Positions 34,002-43,176 are shown, counted from the stretch's first letter. The stretch: 64,000 nucleotides of DNA from Betaproteobacteria bacterium (GCA_016716425.1 JADJWJ010000021.1:62001-126000); one strand, 5' to 3'. Notes: a model not told the origin generated them from the sequence alone. Numbers and translations: made by a program.

Positions 34002-35702
34002 CTACTTCGCCGCGAACAGCTTGATCATGTCCGAACGCGAGATGACGCCGCGGACGCGGCGCTCGCCGTCGGTCACGACCAGCCGCTTGACCTTGTTGCG
34101 GTCCATCCGCTGCACGGCGTGCTCCAGCGTGTCCTCGGCGCGGATCGTGATCGGGTCGCGCGTCATGATGTCGTCGACGATCGTCCCCATGCCCTTGCGT
34201 GCGCGGCGCTTGCGCACGATGGTCTCGAGCGGATTGGCGATGCCGCCGCCCTCGATGTTCATCGCCGACATGAAGTCGGCGCCGGTCAGGATCCCGACCA
34301 CCCGGTCCTCGGCGTCGAGCACCGGCAGGCCGCTGACCTTCTTCGCGACCATCAGCTCGGCCGCGGCCGGCAGCGACGTGCCGGCGTGCACGGTGACGAC
34401 GTCCCTCGTCATCACGTCGCGGACGTGCATCGCGCGCGCGACGCGGATCTGCGGCGACGTCGTCAGGTCCTTGCCGAGGAAGCTCATGTGCGCCGGCAGC
34501 AGCGGCACGTTGGGCAGGTGGCCCGGCAGCAGCATGTTCCAGTAGACCCACTTGAAGGCGAGCTTGCCCAGGTGGTTGAAGTGACTCTCCTCGAGCAGCG
34601 AGAAGGGCCCCATCAGCGGCAGCGGGAACGAGCCTTCGAGCGGCTCGATGTCGTAGTTGAAGTCGAGCAGCATCGCCTTGTGGTCGCCCGTCTCGACGAA
34701 GCAGTTCGCGTGGCCGTCGAACGTCTGCAACGGCGGCTTGCCGTCGATCTCGCGCAGCAGGTTTTCGACGACGGTCTCGGCCTCGAAGTGCGCGACCGAG
34801 CCGGCCTTCGACGTCGCGACGTTCGTGTTGTCGCCGAGCAGGTAGATGCGTTCCGCCTTGCGGCTTTGCAGGGTCCGCGGATCGGTCAGCGCGTACCCGG
34901 CGCCGTCGCCCAGGCCGGAACCGTCGATGACGGCCGGCCCGAGGTTGGGCGGGATCGCGCACAGCAGGTCGTACTCGACGGTGCGGCCGTCGTACGTGCG
35001 GATCTGCCGGCGGTCCGCGTCCACGGCGGACGTCGCGAAGTTCGGCACCACCTTGATGCCTTTCTCGTCGGCCACCTGCGACAGGATCCGATTGGCGTTC
35101 GGCTTGGTGAACGCCCCGGTGTACGGCGTGACCAGCGAGATCTCGATGCGATCGCGCACGCCCTTCTGGCGGAAGTGCCAGTCGGCGAGAAAGGCGAACT
35201 CGAGCGGTGCCACCGGGCACTTGATCGGCATCTCGCAGATGTCCACGACGAGCCGGCCCTCGGTCATCGCGGCGAGCGGCGCCTGCATCGCCAGCGCGCC
35301 TTCCAGCGTGTAGAACGTGTGCACGTCCCGTCCCATGTTCGGCGCCATTCCCGCGATCTCCTCCGGCGCCGTGCGGCAGCCCAGCGCGCAGACGAGGAAG
35401 TCGTAGGGAAAGTCGCCCTGCTCGGTGCGGATCTTCCGCGCCTCGTGGTCGATCAGGTGCACCTCGGCCGGCACGAACTGCACGCCCGGCGGCAGCGGCG
35501 CCTCGATGGCGCGCACGACGTCGTCCTGCGCCTGGTAGCCGTACATTCGAAACGGCAGGAACAGCAGGCCCGGCTGGTAGACGTGCAGGTGCGCGCGGTC
35601 GATCACGGTGATCGTCCACCGCGCGAGGTCGAGCCGGTGCGAGAGCAGGTTGGCCGCCAGTGCGCCGCCGGTACCGGCGCCGAGGATGACGATGTGCTTC
35701 AT
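34002..35702 (-). CDS. Sulfide:quinone oxidoreductase-like flavoprotein fused to two CBS domains
   Basis: A 566-aa protein. Residues 1-390 are an SQR-type FAD protein: dinucleotide motif VILGAGTGGALAANLL, catalytic-type cysteines C109, C162 (MPIKCPVAPLEF) and C334 (HANCFVETGD), a second FAD motif IYLLGDNTN and an amphipathic C-terminal region. Residues about 427-480 and 509-563 are a CBS pair (VMTRDVVTVHAGTSL, MTRDPITIRAEDTL), normally an adenylate-binding regulatory module and not part of ordinary SQR. It would oxidise sulfide or persulfide to quinone at the membrane, perhaps gated by energy charge. It is the last gene of the minus-strand operon. Confidence 0.87.
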   Translation of the reverse strand: MKHIVILGAGTGGALAANLLSHRLDLARWTITVIDRAHLHVYQPGLLFLPFRMYGYQAQDDVVRAIEAPLPPGVQFVPAEVHLIDHEARKIRTEQGDFPYDFLVCALGCRTAPEEIAGMAPNMGRDVHTFYTLEGALAMQAPLAAMTEGRLVVDICEMPIKCPVAPLEFAFLADWHFRQKGVRDRIEISLVTPYTGAFTKPNANRILSQVADEKGIKVVPNFATSAVDADRRQIRTYDGRTVEYDLLCAIPPNLGPAVIDGSGLGDGAGYALTDPRTLQSRKAERIYLLGDNTNVATSKAGSVAHFEAETVVENLLREIDGKPPLQTFDGHANCFVETGDHKAMLLDFNYDIEPLEGSFPLPLMGPFSLLEESHFNHLGKLAFKWVYWNMLLPGHLPNVPLLPAHMSFLGKDLTTSPQIRVARAMHVRDVMTRDVVTVHAGTSLPAAAELMVAKKVSGLPVLDAEDRVVGILTGADFMSAMNIEGGGIANPLETIVRKRRARKGMGTIVDDIMTRDPITIRAEDTLEHAVQRMDRNKVKRLVVTDGERRVRGVISRSDMIKLFAAK

Positions 35703-35833
35703 GGCGATCCCCCGATGGCAGGCAGGGGGCGCCGGGCGCGGGAGCGGCGCGCGGCGCCGGATGCTTGCCGCGAGTGTTGCACCGCGGGTCCGCCGGCCGC
35801 TTGACGGCCGTCAAGGACCGCTGCGGTCGAGCG

Positions 35834-36466
35834 TTACCAGAACGCGAGCAGCCGCCGCTTCTCGACTTTGTGCGGGAACTCGGTGAGCGGCCGGTCTCCC
35901 TTGGCGATGCAGCGGCCGGTCGCGATGTCGAACGCCCACTGGTGCTTCGGGCAGGTGAGCGTCGTGCCGGCCAGCGCGAGGTGGGGGATGTTCGTGACCT
36001 CGTGCGGACAGCGGCTGTCGTAGACCTTGAGTGCCGAGCCCTTGCGGTAGACGAAGAGGCTGCGCCCGTCGCAGTCGAAGTACGAAGTCGCGCCGGTCGT
36101 GACCGCGCTCATCGGCGCGACGTCGTGCCAGCGCGCGGTCGCTGGCGCCGGCGCGGCGGAGAGCCGGAACTCCGGCAGGTCCATCTGCAGGATCACGTCG
36201 ACGGCCCAGACGATCTTCGCGAGGCCGAGCGCCGGGAACGCCATCAGCAGCGCATCGAGCACCTCCTCGGCCGTCGCGCCCTCGCGCAGCGCACGCTTCA
36301 GGTACTGGCGCAGCCCGTTCGCGGTCTGCGCGTGCACCTTCGTGATCACCGAGATCAGGTTGCGCGTCTTCGGGTCGAGCCGCGACCCGGCGTCCTTCAG
36401 GAACCTGAAGTACGCGCCCATCGCTTCCGGGCGGGCCTGCACGAGGTAGGTCAGCGCGTCGCTCAT
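35834..36466 (-). CDS. Carboxymuconolactone decarboxylase-like domain fused to a Rieske domain
   Basis: A 210-aa fusion. Residues about 10-95 resemble the AhpD/CMD fold (LDPKTRNLISVITKVHAQTANGL, EEVLDALLMAFPALG) but lack the catalytic CxxC of AhpD. Residues about 115-205 are a soluble Rieske [2Fe-2S] domain with C153-x-H155 and C172-x2-H175. No signal peptide. It lies between tolC and the SQR-CBS gene and could be an electron carrier or redox sensor for sulfide oxidation. Function inferred only. Confidence 0.85.
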   Translation of the reverse strand: MSDALTYLVQARPEAMGAYFRFLKDAGSRLDPKTRNLISVITKVHAQTANGLRQYLKRALREGATAEEVLDALLMAFPALGLAKIVWAVDVILQMDLPEFRLSAAPAPATARWHDVAPMSAVTTGATSYFDCDGRSLFVYRKGSALKVYDSRCPHEVTNIPHLALAGTTLTCPKHQWAFDIATGRCIAKGDRPLTEFPHKVEKRRLLAFW

Positions 36467-36514
36467 CGTCGGGGCCGGGGAGTGGAAAGTGCCCGAGTAT
36501 ACAAACGAACGACG

Positions 36515-37906
36515 CTACTCGCGGACCAGGTTGGCGTTGGCGGCCCGCAGGGCGTCGTCGTTCAACTCGCCCGCCGCCCGCGCGAGCGCGAGCCGGTCGA
36601 GCACGACGTGGTACTTCGCCAGCGACAGCTCGCGCAGCGCGCGGAAGAGGTCGGCCTGCGCGTCGAGGAGGTCGAGCGTGGTGCGCGCGCCGACCTCGTG
36701 GCCGATCTCGGTGGCGTCGAGCCGCGTCCGCGCCGACGCCACGGCGCGCTCGTGCGCGGCGACGCGCGTGAGCCCGCCGGTCGCGCCGAGCCATGCGCCG
36801 CGCGTCTGCAGCGAGGCCGCCTTGCGCGCGGCCTCGACCTCGAGCCGCGCCTTCTCCGCCAGCGCGATCGCCTCGTCGCCGCGCGCGCCGCGCATGCCCC
36901 CGGTGTAGAGCGGGATCGCCACCTGCAACCCGACGACGCCGCTGTTCGAGCTGGCGATGGCGGTGCCGCCGAAGCCGCTGTTGCCGGAGATCCGGTCGCC
37001 GCCGGCCTGCGCGACCAGCGAAACCGTCGGCGCGGCCTGCGCGTCCCACTTGCGCACTTCCTGCGCGGCGATGTCGCGGCCGAGCGACGAGAGCGCGATC
37101 GCCGGGTTCTGCGCGGCCGCCTTGGCGAGCCACGGGTCCACCTTGCCGGCGTCGAATGCGGCGAGCGGCGACGTCGCCGGGATGCGCCGCAGGGGCGCGT
37201 CGGCGATGCCGGTCAGCTCGAAGAACGCGGCACGGGCGAGTTCCACCGCGTCGCGCGCGGCGCTTTCGCGCGCGACGATGCCGTCGTAGCGCGCCTGCGC
37301 CTCGTTGCGGTCGGTGATCGGCAGCTTGCCCTCGTCATAGCTCGCCTGCGTGACCTCGAGCGCGCGCGCGGTGGCCGCTTGCTGCCGGCGCACCTCCTCG
37401 AGCGCGTCTTCGGCCTGCAGCACGTCGAAGTACGCGCGCGCCGTGCGCAGCATCAGGTCCTGCCGTGCGGCTCGGAACGCGACGTTGCCGCGGTCGGCCT
37501 GGATCTCGAGCTGGCGCGCGCTCGCGCGCCGCTCCTGGTTGTACAGCGGCTGCTCGGCCGAGATCTTCCAGCCGGTCGTCGTGCCGTCGTTGACCTCCGT
37601 GCGGAAGTCCACGCCGTCGAACGAGCCGAAGGCGGGCGCGTTGAATTGGGCACCCGACATGTTCTGGGTGGCCTTGCCGTAGCCGACCGACCCGCTCACG
37701 GTGACGGTCGGCAGGGACAGCGCGCGCGCCTGCCGCGTGCGCGCCTGGCCGGCGTCCTGCTCGGCGCGCGCGGCCGCGAGCGCGGGATCCTGTCGCTGCG
37801 CGGCCTCCCACGCGGCGACGAGGTCGACGTCGGCGATGGCGGGGGCGGCCGCCAGCGCGAACGCCACCGCACCCGCCGCCGCGAGCAGCGTGCGGCGCAT
37901 CGTCAT
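36515..37906 (-). CDS. TolC-family outer-membrane efflux protein
   Basis: A 463-aa protein with a signal peptide (RTLLAAAGAVAFALAAAPAIA) and two TolC repeats with long coiled-coil helices, for example LRTARAYFDVLQAEDALEEV and LGATGGLTRVAAHERAVASA. It also has the family ending TLLDLLDAQADLFRALRELS. It forms the outer-membrane channel for the RND pump encoded upstream. Its start overlaps the DUF2892 stop by 4 nt (ATGA). Confidence 0.92.
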   Translation of the reverse strand: MTMRRTLLAAAGAVAFALAAAPAIADVDLVAAWEAAQRQDPALAAARAEQDAGQARTRQARALSLPTVTVSGSVGYGKATQNMSGAQFNAPAFGSFDGVDFRTEVNDGTTTGWKISAEQPLYNQERRASARQLEIQADRGNVAFRAARQDLMLRTARAYFDVLQAEDALEEVRRQQAATARALEVTQASYDEGKLPITDRNEAQARYDGIVARESAARDAVELARAAFFELTGIADAPLRRIPATSPLAAFDAGKVDPWLAKAAAQNPAIALSSLGRDIAAQEVRKWDAQAAPTVSLVAQAGGDRISGNSGFGGTAIASSNSGVVGLQVAIPLYTGGMRGARGDEAIALAEKARLEVEAARKAASLQTRGAWLGATGGLTRVAAHERAVASARTRLDATEIGHEVGARTTLDLLDAQADLFRALRELSLAKYHVVLDRLALARAAGELNDDALRAANANLVRE

Positions 37907-38118
37907 GCCCCGGCCGCGACGCCCAGCCTGCGCAGGATGATCTCGAGCGGGCACCAGTGCGTGACGCTGCTCTGCAGCAGGTTCGCGCCGACGAACGCGG
38001 TGAACGCGAGCCACCACTGGCTCACGAACAGCGGGCTGCCGGGGATGCCCAGCGCGAGCGAGAGGAGGATGAAGAGTCCGGCGAACAGGCGGACGAGCTG
38101 CCAACTGGTCATGGTCAT
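37903..38118 (-). CDS. DUF2892 (YgaP-transmembrane-like) small membrane protein
   Basis: A 71-aa protein with two hydrophobic segments (LVRLFAGLFILLSLALGI and the region around FTAFVGANLLQSSVTHWCPL), matching the DUF2892 membrane domain of YgaP and of many sulfide/persulfide-response operons. A conserved-looking cysteine lies in HWCPLEIILRRLG. ATGA overlaps join it to the RND gene upstream and tolC downstream. Confidence 0.85.
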   Translation of the reverse strand: MTMTSWQLVRLFAGLFILLSLALGIPGSPLFVSQWWLAFTAFVGANLLQSSVTHWCPLEIILRRLGVAAGA

Positions 38119-41100
38119 TTCTCCGAAGGGGCCGCGTACCTGCGGCGATAGGCAACGTAGTAGAGGAGCGGGATCACGACGAGCGTGAGCAGCGTCGAGA
38201 CCAGGATGCCGAAGATCAGCGACACGGCGAGCCCGTTGAAGATCGGGTCGTCGAGGATGAAGAACGCGCCGAGCATCGCGGCCAGCGCGGTGAGCGCGAT
38301 CGGCTGCGCGCGGATCACCGCCGAGTGCACGACCGCCTCGTGGAACGGCGTGCCCTGGCGCACCTGCAGGTTGATGAAGTCGACCAGCAGGATCGAGTTG
38401 CGCACGATGATGCCGGCCAGCGCGATCATCCCGATCATCGACGTCGCGGTGAACTGCGCGCCGAGCAGCGCGTGACCCGGCATCACGCCGATGATCGTCA
38501 GCGGGATCGGCGCCATGATGACGAGCGGCGTCAGGTACGAACCGAACTGCGCGACGACCAGCAGGTAGATCAGCACCAGGCCTACCGCGTAGGCGAGCCC
38601 CATGTCGCGAAACGTTTCGTACGTGACCTGCCACTCGCCGTCCCACTTGATGCTGTAGCCGCGGTACGGATCGGTCGGCTGGCTGATGAAGTGCTCGGCC
38701 AGGGTGCCGCCGCCGGGCACCGGAATCGCCAGGATCGCCGAGCGCAGCGCGAACATGCCGTAGAGCGGACTGTCGACGACGCCGGCGGTATCGCCGACGA
38801 CGTATTCGACCGGCAGCAGGTCCTTGTGGTAGCGCGGCTGCTCGCGCAGGGCGTTGCGGTCGACGGTCAGGAGTTCGCGCAGCGGGACCGCCTTGCCGGA
38901 GGCGCTGCGTACCGTCAGCTGCAGCAGCGCGTCGAGGTCGCCCTGGGCGGCCGGCGGCAGCTGCAGGCGCACGGCCGCCGGGTACTTCGACTGGTCGTGC
39001 AGGTAGGTGACGTCCTCGCCGGCGAGGCCGGTGCGCAGCGTCGCGACGACGTCGTCGTGGCGCACGCCCGCGAGCGCCGCCTTCGACCGGTCGACGTTGA
39101 CGACCCAGCGCGGCGCGTCGGCGATCGCGCTCTGGTCGGCGTCGACCACGCCTGCCTGCTTGCGGAACGCGGCCGCGACCGCGCGCGCCACCGCGATGCG
39201 ACCGGCGTCGTCGGGGCCGTAGATCTCGGCGACGATCGGGGAGAGGACCGGCGGACCCGGCGGCACCTCGACCACCTTCACCCGCGCGCCGTGCGCGTCG
39301 GCGATCTTCGTCAACGCCGGGCGCACACGCGTGGCGATCGCGTGGCTCTGGTCGTCCCGGTGGGCGCGGTCGACGAGGTTGACCTGCAGGTCGCCGACGT
39401 CGCCGCCACGGCGCAGGTAGTACTGGCGGACGAGTCCGTTGAAGTTGATCGGCGCCGACGTGCCGGCGAACGCCTGGTAGTCGGCGACCTCGGGCACCGT
39501 CGCCAGATAGCCGCCCATCTCGTGCAGCACGGCCGCCGTGCGCTCGAGCGACGTGCCGGCCGGCATGTCGACGACGACCTGGAACTCCGACTTGTTGTCG
39601 AACGGCAGCATCTTCATCACGACGAGCTGGAACACCGGCAGCGCCAGCGAGACCGCGATCAGCCCGGCCACGCCGAGCCACAGCAGCGCGCGGTTGCGCC
39701 CGCCCTTCGCGCGGTCGAGGAACGGGGCGAAGATCCGCCCGAACGCCGGCGCGAGCTTCGCCGCCATGCCGTCGGTGGCGCCGGCGTGCGCGTGGCCGAG
39801 CAGGATGCGGGCGAGCCACGGCGTGATCACGAACGCGATGGCGAGCGAGATCAGCATGCCCATGCTCGCGTTGATGGGAATCGGGCTCATGTACGGCCCC
39901 ATGAGGCCGCTGACGAACGCCATCGGCAGCAGCGCCGCGATGACCGTGAGCGTGGCGAGGATCGTCGGGCCGCCGACTTCGTCCACCGCCTGCGGGATGA
40001 TGTCGGCAAGCGAGCGGTGGGGCTCGAGCAGCCGGTGCCGGTGGATGTTCTCGACGACGACGATCGCGTCGTCGACGAGGATGCCGATCGAGAAGATCAG
40101 TGCGAACAGCGACACGCGGTTCAGCGTGAAGCCCCACGCCCACGACGCGAACAGCGTCGCGGCGAGCGTCAGGATCACCGCCGTGCCGACGATGACCGCC
40201 TCGCGCCAGCCGAGCGCGAGCAGCACCAGCGCCACCACGCTCGCCGTCGCGAACGCGAGCTTCTGGATCAGCTTCATCGCCTTGTCGTTGGCGGTCGCGC
40301 CGTAGTTGCGCGTGACGCTGACCTCGACGTTGGCGGGGATCACCGTGTTGCGCAGGTTGTCCACGCGCGCGATCAGCGCTTCGGCCACGTCGACCGCGTT
40401 CTGCCCCGGCTTCTTGGTGACGGACAGGACCACCGCCGGGACCTCGCGCGCGTCCTTGCCTGCGGTTCCGTGCCAGACGTACTGCTCGGGCAGCGGCGGG
40501 CCGTCGTCGAGGCTCGCGACCTGTTCGAGGAACACCGGGGCGCCGTTGCGCGTGGCGACGATCAGGCTGCCGACGTCGCGCGCGTCGCGGAAGAACGGGC
40601 CGGCGTCGAGCAGCACCGCGCGGTTGTCGGCGACGATCTCGCCGATCGGCGCGCCGTTGTTCGCCGACAGCAGCGCGGCCCGCAGCTCGGCGACCGTCAC
40701 GCCGGCGGCGTTCATGCGCGCGGGATCGAGCCGGACGTTGACCGCGCGGCGCGGGCCGCCGATCGTCTCGACTTCGCGCGTTCCGGGCACGCGCTTGACG
40801 TCCGCCTCGATCGCGTGCGCGATGCGCTCGAGGTCGGCGGCGCCGACGGCCGCATCCTGCGAGTGCAGCGCCAGCGTGACGATCGGCACGTCGTCGATGC
40901 CCTTGGGCTTGATGATCGGCTGCAGCGTGCCGAGGTTGCGCGGCAGCCAGTCCTGGTTCGACAGGATCGTGTCGTAGAGGCTGACCAGCGCGGTGATCCG
41001 CGGCACGCCGACCTCGAACTGCACGGTGATCACCGCGAGGCCGGGCCGCGACACGGACATCACGTGCTCGACGTTGGTGATCCGCGCGATCACCTGCTCG

Positions 41101-41339
41101 GCGGGCGCCGCGACCATCTGCTCGACGTCCTTCGCCGACGCGCCCGGGAACGGGATCAGCACGTTCGCCATCGTCACGTTGATCTGCGGCTCCTCTTCCC
41201 GCGGCGTGACGAGCACGGCGAACACGCCGGCCAGCAGCGCGATCAGCGCCAGCAGCGGCGTGATCTGCGCCGACTGGAAGTAGCGCGCGATCCGGCCGGA
41301 GACGCCGAGCGCGGGGGCCGTGTCCGCCGTCATCGTCAT
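38115..41339 (-). CDS. RND-family efflux permease
   Basis: A 1074-aa inner-membrane RND pump of AcrB/CzcA architecture: a first transmembrane helix near 25-45, then a periplasmic porter domain with EEEPQINVTMANV. A block of membrane helices around 340-540 carries EEV-type and GILVDDAIVVVENIHRH motifs, and a second half ends TLLTLVVIPLLYYV. The GILVDDAIVV helix is the proton-relay region. The ATG overlaps the MFP stop by 4 nt. The substrate cannot be read from sequence. Confidence 0.93.
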   Translation of the reverse strand: MTMTADTAPALGVSGRIARYFQSAQITPLLALIALLAGVFAVLVTPREEEPQINVTMANVLIPFPGASAKDVEQMVAAPAEQVIARITNVEHVMSVSRPGLAVITVQFEVGVPRITALVSLYDTILSNQDWLPRNLGTLQPIIKPKGIDDVPIVTLALHSQDAAVGAADLERIAHAIEADVKRVPGTREVETIGGPRRAVNVRLDPARMNAAGVTVAELRAALLSANNGAPIGEIVADNRAVLLDAGPFFRDARDVGSLIVATRNGAPVFLEQVASLDDGPPLPEQYVWHGTAGKDAREVPAVVLSVTKKPGQNAVDVAEALIARVDNLRNTVIPANVEVSVTRNYGATANDKAMKLIQKLAFATASVVALVLLALGWREAVIVGTAVILTLAATLFASWAWGFTLNRVSLFALIFSIGILVDDAIVVVENIHRHRLLEPHRSLADIIPQAVDEVGGPTILATLTVIAALLPMAFVSGLMGPYMSPIPINASMGMLISLAIAFVITPWLARILLGHAHAGATDGMAAKLAPAFGRIFAPFLDRAKGGRNRALLWLGVAGLIAVSLALPVFQLVVMKMLPFDNKSEFQVVVDMPAGTSLERTAAVLHEMGGYLATVPEVADYQAFAGTSAPINFNGLVRQYYLRRGGDVGDLQVNLVDRAHRDDQSHAIATRVRPALTKIADAHGARVKVVEVPPGPPVLSPIVAEIYGPDDAGRIAVARAVAAAFRKQAGVVDADQSAIADAPRWVVNVDRSKAALAGVRHDDVVATLRTGLAGEDVTYLHDQSKYPAAVRLQLPPAAQGDLDALLQLTVRSASGKAVPLRELLTVDRNALREQPRYHKDLLPVEYVVGDTAGVVDSPLYGMFALRSAILAIPVPGGGTLAEHFISQPTDPYRGYSIKWDGEWQVTYETFRDMGLAYAVGLVLIYLLVVAQFGSYLTPLVIMAPIPLTIIGVMPGHALLGAQFTATSMIGMIALAGIIVRNSILLVDFINLQVRQGTPFHEAVVHSAVIRAQPIALTALAAMLGAFFILDDPIFNGLAVSLIFGILVSTLLTLVVIPLLYYVAYRRRYAAPSEK

Positions 41340-42367
41340 TGCCGCGCCGCCGCGACCGGGTCGACGGCGATCCGGTCGCCGGGAACGAGGCCGGCGAGGA
41401 CTTCGACGCTGTCGCCGGACGCGCGGCCGAGGCGTACCTGCCGCAGCTGGGCGCGGCCGCCGGCGTCGACCACGTACACGGCCGCGAACTCGGGCCGGCG
41501 CACGACGGCACCGGTGGGCACGGTGATCCGCGGGGCTTCGGCGAGCGACAGCGGCAGGTAGGCTCGGGCGAACATCCCGGGCGCCAGTCCTTGCGCGGAG
41601 GCGGGTAGCGCCAGGCGCGCCTCGCGCGTGTGCGTGGCCGGGTTGGCGGTCGGCAGCAGTACCATGCGCGTCGCCTCGATCGAGCGGGCGTCGCCGCCGC
41701 TGCCCGGGACGGTGATGCGCACCGGCCGGTCGCGCGCGACGTGCGGCGCGTAGCTTTCGGGCACCTGCGCGACGACGCGCAGTTCGGCGGGGTCGTAGAC
41801 GACAAGCAGCGGCGCGCCGGGCGAGGCCATGTCGCCGACCTCCGCGCTCACGCTGGCGACGACCCCGGAATAGGGCGCGACGAGGGTGGTGAACGTCGAC
41901 TGGGTGGATGCGACGCCGGCCTGCGCGATCGTCGCCTTCGCCTGCGCTGCGGCGGCCTTGTACTGCGCCTCGGCCTGTTCCATCGCCGCCTGGCTGATGT
42001 AGCGCTTCTCGGCGAGCCGGCGGTTGCGCTCGTAGTCGCGGCGCGCCGCTTCGAGCTGCGCGTCGGCGGCGGCTGCCTGCGCGCGGCTCGATGCCAGCTG
42101 GTCGGCGGCGGTCCGCGGGTCGAGCCGGACCAGCACCTGGCCAGCCTTGACCGCGTCTCCGGCCCGCACGCGCACTTCCAGGATGCGCGCCGGGACCTGC
42201 GCGGCCACGGTGCTCTGGCGGACGGCCTCCACCACGCCCTCGGCGGCGTACGTGCGGTCGCCGGCGGCCGGGGCAACCGCCACGGTCGCCAGCGGCGCGG
42301 CGCCGGACGGCAGCGCCAACGTGCCGGCCAGGACGGCGGCGAAGGCGAATCGCGTCAGATGCTTCAT
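41336..42367 (-). CDS. Periplasmic adaptor (membrane fusion protein) of the RND pump
   Basis: A 343-aa HlyD/AcrA-type adaptor: signal peptide (MKHLTRFAFAAVLAGTLAL...), a lipoyl half-motif (VPARILEVRVRAGDAVKAGQ), a long Ala-rich coiled coil (about 85-155), the second lipoyl half (TTLVAPYSGVVASVSAEVGD) and a beta-barrel. ATG 42367 with GAGGAG upstream is preferred over the open frame to 42445. It is the first gene of the operon, facing the ArsR gene. Confidence 0.92.
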   Translation of the reverse strand: MKHLTRFAFAAVLAGTLALPSGAAPLATVAVAPAAGDRTYAAEGVVEAVRQSTVAAQVPARILEVRVRAGDAVKAGQVLVRLDPRTAADQLASSRAQAAAADAQLEAARRDYERNRRLAEKRYISQAAMEQAEAQYKAAAAQAKATIAQAGVASTQSTFTTLVAPYSGVVASVSAEVGDMASPGAPLLVVYDPAELRVVAQVPESYAPHVARDRPVRITVPGSGGDARSIEATRMVLLPTANPATHTREARLALPASAQGLAPGMFARAYLPLSLAEAPRITVPTGAVVRRPEFAAVYVVDAGGRAQLRQVRLGRASGDSVEVLAGLVPGDRIAVDPVAAARQ

Positions 42368-42458
42368 CGTGCTCCTCAAGCGGTCGGGGCTCGCGTCCGG
42401 CGGGGCGGGGGCCCGGGTCCCGGACGGCAGGGGCTGGACAGTCACCTGCGTGTTCGAT

Positions 42459-42484
42459 ACTATATAGCTACACAGTTATACAGT
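42459..42484. promoter_or_regulatory. Candidate ArsR operator and divergent promoter
   Basis: A 26-bp imperfect palindrome with half sites ACTATATAGCT (42459-42469) and AGTTATACAGT (42474-42484), in a very A/T-rich island within GC-rich flanks. It lies 25 nt upstream of the ArsR ATG and about 92 nt upstream of the MFP ATG, the position expected for an ArsR autoregulatory operator controlling both units. Confidence 0.65.
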
Positions 42485-42508
42485 CAAGTGACCCGGAAGC
42501 GCTACGAT

Positions 42509-42922
42509 ATGCACGTCGCCATCCCCCGCGAGTGCCTGCTGATGGAAAACCTGGACGACCGCGCGATCGCCGAGGTCGCGGAATTCTTCTCCGCCTTCGC
42601 GGTGCCGATGCGCCTGAAGATCCTGAACGCGCTGCGCCACGGCGAGCGCAATGTCGGCGAGCTGACGGCGGACTTTGGCTGCAGCCAGGCCAACGTCTCG
42701 AAGCACCTCGCGGTGCTCGCGCAGAAGGGGCTGATCGAGAAGGCGGCGCGCGGCACCAGCGCGTACTACCGGATCGTCGACCCGCGCATCTTCCAGCTGT
42801 GCGACCTCGTGTGCGTGCAGGTCGGCCAGCGCTTCGCGCAGCAGGCGGCGATGAAGGACCTGTTCGTGGGCGCTGCGCGGGCGGCGAAACCACCGGTGCG
42901 CAAGCGGCCCGTGCGGGCCTGA
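42509..42922 (+). CDS. ArsR-family transcriptional repressor
   Basis: A 137-aa winged-helix regulator (EVAEFFSAFAVPMRLKILNAL, NVGELTADFGCSQANVSKHLAVL, GLIEKAARGTSAYYRIVD). Cysteines occur at residue 10 (REC), in the recognition region (FGC) and twice in the last helix (LCDLVC). These could sense thiol/persulfide or metal, but the pattern is not the exact BigR/SqrR pair. ATG 42509 is chosen; GTG 42488 and ATG 42542 are alternatives. Divergent from the RND/SQR operon. Confidence 0.88.
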   Translation: MHVAIPRECLLMENLDDRAIAEVAEFFSAFAVPMRLKILNALRHGERNVGELTADFGCSQANVSKHLAVLAQKGLIEKAARGTSAYYRIVDPRIFQLCDLVCVQVGQRFAQQAAMKDLFVGAARAAKPPVRKRPVRA

Positions 42923-42944
42923 TCGCCCGGCCTCGCGGCGGGCC

Positions 42945-42987
42945 CGAAAACCGAGCCTGGCTCCGAAAACCGAGCCTGGCTCGGTTT
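42945..42987 (+). terminator. Repeat-built terminator hairpin after arsR
   Basis: A 19-nt direct repeat CGAAAACCGAGCCTGGCTC occurs twice in tandem (42945-42963, 42964-42982). The second copy with its flank forms AAACCGAG-CCTGG-CTCGGTTT (42967-42987), an 8-bp stem followed by CTC. It probably ends the arsR transcript before the methylmalonyl-CoA operon. Confidence 0.5.
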
Positions 42988-43176
42988 CTCGCGCCTTCCC
43001 CGGACTGCCGAGCCTCAATGGGTTTTCGGGGCGCCGGCACCGGGGCCGTCGGGTTCGCGGGCGCGGGGCGGTTGCGGTGCGCCCTCCCTTGATCCCGGCC
43101 AAGGACGCCGGGCCGGGCGTACTCGCTAGAATAGCGGGCTGGCTGGATCCACCCTTCACCGCTGCGAGGCACCGCC

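Noticed and set aside
38325..41561. 1078-codon plus-strand frame opposite the RND permease
   Set aside because: Shadow of the RND gene, with biased RDRRD-type translation and no recognisable domain.
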